Assembly (NCBI RefSeq): GCF_902158555.1
Contig: NZ_CABGGS010000003.1
Span: 62,001 to 126,000 of the forward strand
Reading direction: 5' to 3'
Source: Klebsiella spallanzanii
Lineage (GTDB): Bacteria > Pseudomonadota > Gammaproteobacteria > Enterobacterales > Enterobacteriaceae
DNA: 64,000 nucleotides
The notes under the pieces were generated by a model that had not been told where the DNA came from, made no database searches, and saw nothing but the letters and a program-made list of their open reading frames with translations. Position 1 is the first letter of the stretch; every line of letters starts with the position of its first letter. This document shows positions 54,282-61,828 of the stretch, piece after piece. The position numbers and the translations under genes were made by a program.

Positions 54282-55433
54282 ATGGCAGTATCCTCTTCAC
54301 TGATCGCTGAGGCCATTCGCTGGCGACGTGATTTTCATGCTTGCCCTGAACTGGGGTATCAGGAACAGGAAACCTCGCGCCGCGTGGCTGAATTGCTCAC
54401 TTCATTTGGACTTCAGGTCCATAGCGGGCTGGCGGGGACTGGGGTCGTCGCGACGCTGGAGAATGGTCCCGGTCCGGTGATTGGTCTGCGGGCTGATATG
54501 GACGCGCTGCCGATAACCGAGCAGGGCGACGTCAGCTATAAATCACGTAATCCTGGCGTGATGCACGCCTGCGGTCACGATGGGCATAGCGCTATGCTGC
54601 TGGCGACAGCGGCGCATCTGGCGCAAACTCGCCGCTTTCGCGGCACCGTTCATTTTGTGTTTCAGCCCGCTGAGGAGAACCTTGGCGGCGCGCGTAAAAT
54701 GGTTGAGGAAGGGCTGTTTGAGCGCTTCCCGATGGACGCTATCTACGCGTTACATAACTGGCCGGGTATGCCGCTGGGCCAGGTGGCGATTAACAGCGGG
54801 GCGATGATGGCCTCTCTTGATGCGTTTGAAATCACCCTGACCGGGAAAAGCTGTCATGCGGCGATGCCGGAACGCGGGGCGGACCCGATTGTCGCCGCGG
54901 CGCAGCTAATTATGGCGCTACAAACGATTCCTTCGCGTCGTCTGTCGCCGCAGGAGTCGACGGTGGTCAGCATTACCCAGATTGTTGGCGGGGAGGCGAT
55001 TAACGTTCTGCCGGACAAAGTGGTGCTACGCGGAACCTTCCGCTGCCTGAATAATCAGGTGCGCGAGCGGGTAAGGGGACTGATTGAGAGCTATGTCGCC
55101 GCCCAGCCGCAGGTGTCTGACGTTGAAGGAGACATCTCCTGGTATCCGGGTTATCCAGTGACGACTAACGATCCTGTTGAAGCGCAAAAGGTTCGCGATG
55201 CGGCGACCGCGCTGCTGGGAGAATCTGCGGTGAGCTGGAACGGAAATCCATCAATGGCATCGGAGGATTTTGCCTGCATGCTGGAAGCCTGTCCTGGAGC
55301 CTATTTCTGGATCGGTACCGACGGCGAGACGGCCTCGAAGCCGCTGCACAATGCCGGATATGATTTCAATGATGAACTGATCCCACACGGCGTAACGCTG
55401 TGGACGGCGCTGGTGGAAAAGTTGCTGGCTTAA
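54282..55433 (+). CDS. M20 family amidohydrolase (hippurate hydrolase/N-acyl amino-acid type)
   Basis: A 383-residue zinc peptidase-fold amidohydrolase. Metal-site motifs: RADMDALPITE, MHACGHDGHSAMLL and the catalytic PAEENLGGARKM; dimerisation domain around SCHAAMPERGADPI; C-terminal ligand in NPSMASEDFACML. It removes acyl groups from N-acyl amino acids; homologues act on hippurate, indole-acetyl-amino acids or N-acyl-cysteine conjugates. AAAGGAG lies 8 bases before the ATG. Near the C-S lyase it could release cysteine conjugates. No signal peptide, cytoplasmic. Confidence 0.9.
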   Translation: MAVSSSLIAEAIRWRRDFHACPELGYQEQETSRRVAELLTSFGLQVHSGLAGTGVVATLENGPGPVIGLRADMDALPITEQGDVSYKSRNPGVMHACGHDGHSAMLLATAAHLAQTRRFRGTVHFVFQPAEENLGGARKMVEEGLFERFPMDAIYALHNWPGMPLGQVAINSGAMMASLDAFEITLTGKSCHAAMPERGADPIVAAAQLIMALQTIPSRRLSPQESTVVSITQIVGGEAINVLPDKVVLRGTFRCLNNQVRERVRGLIESYVAAQPQVSDVEGDISWYPGYPVTTNDPVEAQKVRDAATALLGESAVSWNGNPSMASEDFACMLEACPGAYFWIGTDGETASKPLHNAGYDFNDELIPHGVTLWTALVEKLLA

Positions 55434-55437
55434 GATG

Positions 55438-55531
55438 CGTTTCCCGGAGGCGGTGCTGCGCACCTGTCCGGGCTACAAACTGCGATCCCGTAGGCCGGGC
55501 AAGGCGTTAGCCGCCGCCCGGCACCCTCCCG
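55438..55531. repeat. REP/BIME-type palindrome pair
   Basis: Two GC-rich palindromic units lie between convergent genes. Unit 55443-55476 (CCCGGAGGCGG to GTCCGGGCTAC) is the exact reverse complement of 24398-24431. A second REP (GTAGGCCGGGCAAGGCG, about 55490-55525) follows. Confidence 0.82.
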
Positions 55532-55539
55532 GCGTCGTT

Positions 55540-57690
55540 TTACACGTTAACCGCCGCTTTCAGACGGGCTTTCATCTCGCTGTAGCTTGTCCAGGCGTAC
55601 TGCTCGGCCCAGCGCTGATCCTCAATCGCTTCCACCTTCACTGCACAATATTTGGTTTCCGGCGTTTTCGAGATCGGGTCGAGGTTATCCTGAGTCAGCT
55701 CGTTACAGGCTCCGACCCACCACTGATAGGTCATATACACGGCACCTGCGTTAATGCGATCGCTAATGTCAGCTCGGGTGATCACCTTGCCACGTCGCGA
55801 ACTAACCCACACCAGCTGCTGGTCGGCGACACCGAGTTTCTGTGCGTCGGCGCGGTTGATTTGCACCCGACCCGGTTCATCGGCGAGCGACTGCAGGGCC
55901 GCGCAGTTGCCGGTCATTGAACGGCATGAGTAGTGACCGACTTCGCGAACGGTACATAGCACCAGCGGATACTCTTCATCCGGCGTCTCGGCAGGAGCGC
56001 GCCACGGTGCGGCAAACAGCTGGCCTTTACCGGTTGGCGTATCGAAGTGATTATCTTTATACAGCCACGGCGTGCCGGGGTGATCCAGCGTCGGGCACGG
56101 CCACTGCACGTGGTTTATATCACCCATTTTTTCATAAGTGACGCCATAGAACAGCGGGCACAGTTCGCGCATTTCATCCCAGATCTGCTGGTTGTTATCG
56201 TAATGCATCGGGTAGCCCATTTCGCTGGCCAGCAGACTGATGATTTCCCAGTCGCGTTTCACGTTGCCGGTGGCAATAATCGCCTGCTCGAAGCGCTGGA
56301 AACCGCGGTCGGCGCAGGTAAAGACGCCACCGTGTTCGCCCCAGGAGGTGGCGGGCAACAGCACATCGGCGATTTCTGCTGTTTTGGTCATAAAGATATC
56401 CTGCACCACCACAAAATCGAGCGCTTCGATCCCTTTGCGCACCAGGCCCAGATCGGCCTCGGTCTGTAGCGGGTCTTCGCCCATGATGTAGTAGGCTTTG
56501 ATCTCGCCGGTCAGCGCTTTGTGCGGCACCTCGGTGATGCGGGTCCCAACTTTGTCGTCCATCAACGCGGGATCAATACCCCAGGCTTTGGCGAATTTGG
56601 CGCGAACGCTGGCGTCGGTGACATCCTGATAGCCAGGGAACATATTGGGTAACACGCCCATATCGCAGGCGCCCTGGACGTTGTTTTGCCCGCGCACCGG
56701 GCCGACGCCAACGTTAGCGCGCCCCAGATTGCCGGTTAGCAACGCGAGGCTCGCCAGCCCTCTGACCACATCCACTGCCTGACCAAACTGGGTCACGCCC
56801 ATGCCCCACATAATGGTGGCGGAAGGTGCGGCAGCAAACATGCGCATCGCCTGGCGAATCTCATTTGCCGGAACGCCGACTATCGTTTCCACGGCTTCGG
56901 GAGAATAGTCTTTAACCAGTTCACGATAGGCGTCCAGCCCTTCGGTAAAGCGGTCGACATAATCGTGGTTATACAGATCCTCTTCCAGCAGGACGTGAGC
57001 GAAGGCGTTGACCAGCGCCATATTGCTGCCGTTATTAAGTTGCAGATGACGATCGGCAATGCGGGCGGTTTCGATACGGCGCGGGTCGCAGACGATGATT
57101 TTCGCGCCGTTTTCGCGGGCTTTAATCACCCGACGGGCGACGATAGGGTGGGAGTCGGCGCAGTTGTAGCCGAATACCAGCAGACATTTCGAGTTTTCGA
57201 TATCGCTAATCGAGTTGCTCATCGCACCGTTGCCGAGTGCCAGCTGAAGACCGGCGACCGACGGGCCGTGGCAAACGCGGGCGCAGCAGTCGACGTTATT
57301 GGTGTTGAGCACCCCACGGGCGAATTTTTGCATCACATAGTTGGTTTCATTGCCGGTACCGCGCGATGAACCGGTGGTCATAATGGCACGCGGGCCATGT
57401 TTCTCTTTTATTTCACGCAGTTTTTTCGCCGTATAGCGGATAGCCTCATCCCAACTGACCGGGGTGAACTTGCCGCCTTTCTGGTAGCGAATCATCGGTT
57501 GTTGCAGGCGCGGCGTCAGCAGTTGCGTATCGTTGAGGAAGTCCCAGCCGTAGTAGCCTTTGAGGCATAGCTGATTTTGGTTGGTGACGCCATCTGCGGC
57601 TTCGGCACGGATAATTTTATTGTTATCAACGACCAGCTTAAGTTTGCAACCGGCCCCGCAATAAGGGCAAACGCTCGTGATTTTTTTCAT
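55540..57690 (-). CDS. FdhF-type formate dehydrogenase with Cys in place of Sec
   Basis: A 716-residue molybdopterin oxidoreductase aligning end to end with E. coli FdhF. The [4Fe-4S] ligands are Cys8, Cys11, Cys15 and Cys42; LCLKGYYGWDF, TTGSSRGTGNETNYVMQKFARG and CRSMTGNCAAL are conserved. Position 140, selenocysteine (TGA) in FdhF-H, is a TGC cysteine here (57271-57273), with the following histidine kept. It oxidises formate to CO2, cytoplasmic, using a Mo- or W-bis-MGD cofactor. A sigma-54-like promoter lies upstream. No hydrogenase genes are nearby. Confidence 0.93.
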   Translation of the reverse strand: MKKITSVCPYCGAGCKLKLVVDNNKIIRAEAADGVTNQNQLCLKGYYGWDFLNDTQLLTPRLQQPMIRYQKGGKFTPVSWDEAIRYTAKKLREIKEKHGPRAIMTTGSSRGTGNETNYVMQKFARGVLNTNNVDCCARVCHGPSVAGLQLALGNGAMSNSISDIENSKCLLVFGYNCADSHPIVARRVIKARENGAKIIVCDPRRIETARIADRHLQLNNGSNMALVNAFAHVLLEEDLYNHDYVDRFTEGLDAYRELVKDYSPEAVETIVGVPANEIRQAMRMFAAAPSATIMWGMGVTQFGQAVDVVRGLASLALLTGNLGRANVGVGPVRGQNNVQGACDMGVLPNMFPGYQDVTDASVRAKFAKAWGIDPALMDDKVGTRITEVPHKALTGEIKAYYIMGEDPLQTEADLGLVRKGIEALDFVVVQDIFMTKTAEIADVLLPATSWGEHGGVFTCADRGFQRFEQAIIATGNVKRDWEIISLLASEMGYPMHYDNNQQIWDEMRELCPLFYGVTYEKMGDINHVQWPCPTLDHPGTPWLYKDNHFDTPTGKGQLFAAPWRAPAETPDEEYPLVLCTVREVGHYSCRSMTGNCAALQSLADEPGRVQINRADAQKLGVADQQLVWVSSRRGKVITRADISDRINAGAVYMTYQWWVGACNELTQDNLDPISKTPETKYCAVKVEAIEDQRWAEQYAWTSYSEMKARLKAAVNV

Positions 57691-57798
57691 CAGTAACAGA
57701 CCTGTTAACAGAGAATAAACAACATTGGACAGACCGGGCCCGGCCCGCCTTTGTCAGGGCGCCATAAGCCAGCGTACCGGCAAATGACAGGAGCGTTA

Positions 57799-57814
57799 TG
57801 CATACGCTGTGCCA
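57799..57814 (-). promoter_or_regulatory. Sigma-54-type promoter for the formate dehydrogenase gene
   Basis: On the minus strand TGGCAC-AGCGT-ATGCA gives a perfect -24 element, correct 5-bp spacing and a -12 element one base off consensus, about 110 bp upstream of the ATG. The E. coli fdhF promoter is also sigma-54 dependent with FhlA. Upstream activator sites were not firmly recognised. Confidence 0.65.
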
Positions 57815-57893
57815 GGTTTTAATTAATTGAATTTAAAGGAGATTTTTTACGGGGAAGGCTGCGAGGCAGTGATGTCGACACTAATGACGATGA

Positions 57894-57917
57894 CATGACG
57901 CCCGGTTGGGCGTCATG
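57894..57917 (-). terminator. Hairpin after hcxB
   Basis: CATGACGCCC (57894-57903) and GGGCGTCATG (57908-57917) form a perfect 10-bp stem with a 4-nt loop, 10 bp beyond the hcxB stop. No T-run follows on the minus strand. Confidence 0.65.
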
Positions 57918-57927
57918 CAGGGGTTGG

Positions 57928-59010
57928 TCAGGCCAGCTTCAGCCGTAGCTGAGCGAGAGTCTCTGCGGGTAACCCCACCTCCTCAGCAGCAGCGCAAATG
58001 GCCTGCCAGCTTCCGGCATCCAGCGGAATACCCTGCGCCAGACGCTCCTGACGGTTGGCTTCTTCCCACTCACCAGGCGCGAGAATCGGCGTCTCCGGGT
58101 CGTGCGGCGACTGTTTGCACCAGTCAATAAATGCTTCGGTCTCACGCTGCATATCCGGCGCATCGAAAGCGTCAGGGCTGAGAATAATGGTTGTCATACA
58201 GTTAAAAATCGCGTCAACGCTGCCCTGCAGGTTCTCTTTATGCGAGGTTTTCCCACCGGATACCGCGCCGCCGATAACTTCACACAGCGTCGCCAGCGCA
58301 TAGCCTTTATGCTCGGCAAAAGTCAGCAGCGCGCCGAGCGGTGAAGTCTGCATCACTGCGGGGTCGGTAGTAGGAACGCCCTGAGCGTCAATCAATGAAC
58401 CTGGCGGTACCGGAACGCCTTTGTGCCACGCGACGCGGGTCTTACCAAAGGCGATAGCGCTGGTGGCATAATCCAGCAGCAGCGGAGGATGGCCTTCGCG
58501 CGGGAAAACCACGCACAGCGGGTTGGTACCGAAGCGGCTGTCTTTACCGCGAAACGGTGCGACCATTATGTTGCCGACGACGTTAACGAAATGGATAGAG
58601 ATCATCCCGGCGGCCGCGCACTGTTCCGCCCAGTAGCCGATGCGGCCTATGTGGTGCGCGTTACGCAGTGCGACGGCGGCCATACCGTGCTGTTTCGCTT
58701 TTTCGATGCCCATCTGCATGGCTTCGTGGGCCACTACCTGGCCGAACCCACCGTTGCCGTCCAGCGTGACGACGGCTCCAGCATCTTTCATCACGCTGGC
58801 GTGACGGTTGAGCTGTAAATAGCCCAGCGCGTGGGAACGCACGTAGCTCGGGATCATACCTACGCCGTGGGAATCATGTCCGGCCAGGTTGGCGGCAATC
58901 AGATGGTCGGCAATAAGCGATGCTTCGGTGGGAGAGCTTCCCATATGGCTAAAAAGCGTTTTAACAAACTGATGCAGATCCGTGGCCTGGAAGCGATGTC
59001 CTGTTTGCAC
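57928..59010 (-). CDS. hcxB: Hydroxycarboxylate dehydrogenase B
   Basis: A 360-residue NAD(P)-dependent enzyme of the Ldh/malate-ureidoglycolate dehydrogenase family, matching E. coli HcxB (YbiC) along its length: SGHRF-like start, LIAANLAGHDSHGVGMIPSYVRS, NAHHIGRIGYWAEQCAAAGMISIHFVNVVG and DYATSAIAFGKTRVAWHKGVPVPPG. HcxB reduces 2-oxo acids such as phenylpyruvate to hydroxy acids. AGGAGAG precedes the ATG. Single gene, with a hairpin after it. Confidence 0.93.
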   Translation of the reverse strand: MQTGHRFQATDLHQFVKTLFSHMGSSPTEASLIADHLIAANLAGHDSHGVGMIPSYVRSHALGYLQLNRHASVMKDAGAVVTLDGNGGFGQVVAHEAMQMGIEKAKQHGMAAVALRNAHHIGRIGYWAEQCAAAGMISIHFVNVVGNIMVAPFRGKDSRFGTNPLCVVFPREGHPPLLLDYATSAIAFGKTRVAWHKGVPVPPGSLIDAQGVPTTDPAVMQTSPLGALLTFAEHKGYALATLCEVIGGAVSGGKTSHKENLQGSVDAIFNCMTTIILSPDAFDAPDMQRETEAFIDWCKQSPHDPETPILAPGEWEEANRQERLAQGIPLDAGSWQAICAAAEEVGLPAETLAQLRLKLA

Positions 59011-59231
59011 TGATTCTCTCCTGTTACGGTGTCGTGGGTTATTGTTTTATTGTGTTTGCGTTTCCATGCTGCTCTCCGGACCAGAGAAGATCAAGGTTTG
59101 CACGTTGCAGGGAAGAAATGAACTGAGGGGGAGGGAACAGAGTTGAGGCCCGGAAGTCTGGTGGTGCTGTTAAGAACCATTATTATAAAAACTCATAATA
59201 AATCTTACCTGTCGAACATGATGGGGATATA

Positions 59232-59353
59232 CCCCCTAAATAATTCGAGTTGCAGGAAGGCGGCGACGCAGTGAATCCCCGGGAGCTTACTGAAGTAAGT
59301 GACTGGGGTGAACGAGGAAAGCCAACACACATGCAGCTCGAATTATGACGGGG
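59232..59353. repeat. Imperfect palindromic dispersed-type repeat
   Basis: Outer arms ATAATTCGAGTTGCA (59240-59254) and TGCAGCTCGAATTAT (59332-59346) pair at 14 of 15 positions; CCCC/GGGG flank them. Inside is another symmetric core around GAGCTTACTGAAGTAAGTGACT. I recall near-identical ~120-bp units scattered in Klebsiella, Serratia and Yersinia genomes, but cannot verify this here. It fills the 359-bp gap 59011-59369 and ends 17 bp before the small ORF. Confidence 0.65.
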
Positions 59354-59369
59354 AAAAGAGAGCGCAACA

Positions 59370-59495
59370 ATGAATATCAGTACCATTTTTCTGATAACCA
59401 TCGCTATTTTACTGCTGGGAATCTCAGTCTATAGCTTGCTAAGCTATATAAAAGAACGCCGGGCTAAACGTTTTCGCCCTTTTCGTCAGCGATAA
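59370..59495 (+). CDS. Small single-pass membrane protein, 41 residues
   Basis: ATG 59370 to TAA 59493-59495. The translation starts MNISTIFLITIAILLLGISV, one strongly hydrophobic helix, then a basic tail KERRAKRFRPFRQR, so it should sit in the inner membrane with a positive cytoplasmic end. A purine-rich site (AAGAGAG) lies 8 bases upstream. It is not part of any neighbouring operon. Small membrane proteins of this form are annotated in Klebsiella; function unknown. Confidence 0.75.
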   Translation: MNISTIFLITIAILLLGISVYSLLSYIKERRAKRFRPFRQR

Positions 59496-59515
59496 TGGCG
59501 CTATCGAAAGGCGGG

Positions 59516-60481
59516 CTAGCCCGCCTTATTATAATTGTCGCGCCATGTTTTCGGTGAGGCATGATATTTCTCACGGAACTGCTTACTGAATAATGGATGA
59601 CTGACAAAACCACAAATCCATGAAATCTGCTCAATGCGCAGCTGAAGATTATTTTCCAGCATTTCCCGCGCCGCCTCCAGACGTATATCCCTGATTAGCG
59701 CCATCACCGAAGTCTTCTGCTCATTAAAGGCTCTGTCAAGACTGGCTCGCGAACAACGAAGGCTTTGCGTCAGGGCTTCCGGGGAAAGGCTATGTTGATG
59801 ATAATTTTGCAAAATAAAGGACTTTGCGCCATTGTAAAGATGGCTCAGTTTGCCTGGAATAAATAAGCCTTTTTCTTTGGCGACATCGGCCAGCATAATG
59901 AATGCCATATTATGTAGCCCATCAACAATGGTCGCCGTCTCTTTAGTCGAAAGCGTTGCGGATTGCGCATCCAGCAATAGCATATGTGATTTCAAAAAAC
60001 TCGCGAGGTGATGATTTTCTAAAGAGACCATCGGGCTGTTTAGTTTTCCACTAAAAACCTCGTTAATCTTATCGCTACGAGGAATGACATACAGTTGCTT
60101 TACGTCATTACATTGATAGTGGTAATAGTCGTTACGTTGATGAACAATTAACATACCCTCGTTCACCTGCGACGTGACAGACTCTTTTCGACCACGAATG
60201 ATTTGGTTGCCCTGAACGATCAGCGAAATATAGATCGAGGATTCTGCCGCCAGATGTGGGTCGAATATTGTTTCGTTTCTTGAGCCCATTGCACTACAAT
60301 AATCTCCATTAACGCCAGAGATGGTTTTATGCCTGGCAATAATCTCTTCCGGTCGTCGATTGTTAACAACCTCGATACCGTAGCAATTAATATTCTGCGA
60401 GAGCTTTTGATAGCGCTCTTCGGGCGCGATATCCGCCGCGCTTAAAACATGTGGAACATACAGCGCCGTAGGTCTGGACAT
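59516..60481 (-). CDS. AraC-family transcriptional regulator
   Basis: A 321-residue regulator. The N-terminal ~200 residues resemble the AraC-binding-like domain 2; the C-terminal ~100 carry two helix-turn-helix units (SLSPEALTQSLRCSRASLDRAFNEQKTSVMALIRDIRLEAAREML, then IEQISWICGFVSHPLFSKQFREKYHASPKTWRDNY in pattern). Divergent from the NqrC-like gene across 308 bp in which I see no other gene. Target and effector unknown. Confidence 0.88.
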   Translation of the reverse strand: MSRPTALYVPHVLSAADIAPEERYQKLSQNINCYGIEVVNNRRPEEIIARHKTISGVNGDYCSAMGSRNETIFDPHLAAESSIYISLIVQGNQIIRGRKESVTSQVNEGMLIVHQRNDYYHYQCNDVKQLYVIPRSDKINEVFSGKLNSPMVSLENHHLASFLKSHMLLLDAQSATLSTKETATIVDGLHNMAFIMLADVAKEKGLFIPGKLSHLYNGAKSFILQNYHQHSLSPEALTQSLRCSRASLDRAFNEQKTSVMALIRDIRLEAAREMLENNLQLRIEQISWICGFVSHPLFSKQFREKYHASPKTWRDNYNKAG

Positions 60482-60789
60482 GGTTGTCTCTTATCCCAAG
60501 GTGACGGTTGCAGGTGGGTTGTTTTATCCTCCGATTATAAGATTAATCTTAGTAAAAACCAGCGTGCGGGCGTTTTTTTACATTTCTCAGAAGGCTGAAA
60601 CGCAGGGCGCTTGCTGAATATTATTTATTCTAATGTTGGGCTGGTGAAAACGGTTATTTTTTATATTTACCGTGGATGAATGAAATATTTATTAGGGCTT
60701 TTTTATCCTCAGCGGATTTCATTTCTTGAAAGTGTGAGTTATTCGGGGGCTAGACAAAAGAATGGGAATGGTTGCACTCTATATTGCAG

Positions 60790-61578
60790 ATGCCAACCGA
60801 TGGGAAAAGTAAGCGCATGCGTAAAGGTAAAATTATTGTTTTAGTTTTGATGGTTTTTTGTATTCTTATTTTTGCAATTGTTGCCGCCTGGTTTTTACTG
60901 TCCAAAGACAATTTTGCCGTACCGGAAAACGCGGAAACAGAAGCCGCGGTACTCCAGGTCGCAGGCTTAACGCGCAATGGACAACGCGATCCGCAGGCGC
61001 TGAAATCACTCTATCAAAAGCGCGTGACGGTGCGTCAGGTGAATCTTGATAGCGGCCAACTTTTAGCGCAGGGAGCCAATAGCGGCGCGCAAAAACGCTG
61101 TGTCGAACTGGCAGCCGCGCGCGATCCGGCGCAAATCCGCCAGCGCTGTTCGCTGGGTGAGGTTTACGTTGTTCGAGATAATAATAATGAAATTCAGCAA
61201 GTTATACTTCCGGTTTACGGCAAAGGCGCGAAGTCGATGATGTATGCCTTAATCGCCCTTGGGACCGATGGCCGAACGGTAAAAGACCTGTTGTATTACC
61301 AGCAGAATGAAACGCCGCTGCTGGGTGCAAGAGTCGAAGACCCGGACTGGCGTAGCCAATGGCCAGGCAAGAAAATACGCGATAATAACGGCCAGCCGGC
61401 GCTAAAGGTTATTCAGAATAATCCCGGCCAGCATGATGACTATACGGTGGATGGAATTAGCGGCGCGACCCTGACTTCAACCGGCGTCGAGAAGAGTATT
61501 AATTACTGGGTGGGTGAGCAGGGATACGGTAAGTTTCTTCAGCGGCTACAGCAAAATCCTGAAATATTAAATCGTTAA
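60790..61578 (+). CDS. Stand-alone NqrC-like FMN-binding protein
   Basis: A protein of about 262 residues with one N-terminal TM helix (KIIVLVLMVFCILIFAIVAAWFLL) and a periplasmic FMN-binding domain. The flavinylation motif D-G-I-S-G-A-T is at 221-227, so Thr227 should carry FMN attached by ApbE. VILPVYGKGAKSMMYALIALG and TPLLGARVEDPDWRSQWPGK are NqrC-type features. No other nqr or rnf subunit gene is near. Start is uncertain (TTG 60772, ATG 60790 or ATG 60817). It may carry electrons across or along the inner membrane for an unknown partner. Confidence 0.85.
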   Translation: MPTDGKSKRMRKGKIIVLVLMVFCILIFAIVAAWFLLSKDNFAVPENAETEAAVLQVAGLTRNGQRDPQALKSLYQKRVTVRQVNLDSGQLLAQGANSGAQKRCVELAAARDPAQIRQRCSLGEVYVVRDNNNEIQQVILPVYGKGAKSMMYALIALGTDGRTVKDLLYYQQNETPLLGARVEDPDWRSQWPGKKIRDNNGQPALKVIQNNPGQHDDYTVDGISGATLTSTGVEKSINYWVGEQGYGKFLQRLQQNPEILNR

Positions 61579-61609
61579 AAGCTCGGGCGACAAAATACTC
61601 GGCAAATAA

Positions 61610-61638
61610 CCGGTGCTATTACAGCGCCGGTTTTTTAT
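61610..61638 (+). terminator. Intrinsic terminator after the NqrC-like gene
   Basis: AACCGGTGCT and AGCGCCGGTT form a stem with one G-T/mismatch, followed by TTTTTTAT. Confidence 0.85.
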
Positions 61639-61790
61639 GCTTTCGATGAAGATATTTGGCGGGGAAAAGTCAGGGAATAAAGCTAATAACTTAAAGTTAT
61701 TAATCTTCGTTTCTTTGCAACATTTTACACAAATTGTCACAGTTTGACATTTTCATGATCCAGGTCATGTACATTACGAGTAAAAATGAC

Positions 61791-61809
61791 AACGATAATC
61801 ATTATCATT
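61791..61809. promoter_or_regulatory. Fur box upstream of fetM
   Basis: AACGATAATCATTATCATT contains the near-perfect Fur core GATAATCATTATC and ends 19 bp before ATG 61829. It indicates iron repression of the fetMP operon. Confidence 0.88.
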
Positions 61810-61828
61810 AACTCTGATGGGATGCGTC

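Noticed and set aside
57870-57900. FhlA activator site near TGTCGACA
   Set aside because: Only a short palindrome is present and I could not match it confidently to the known activator sequence.
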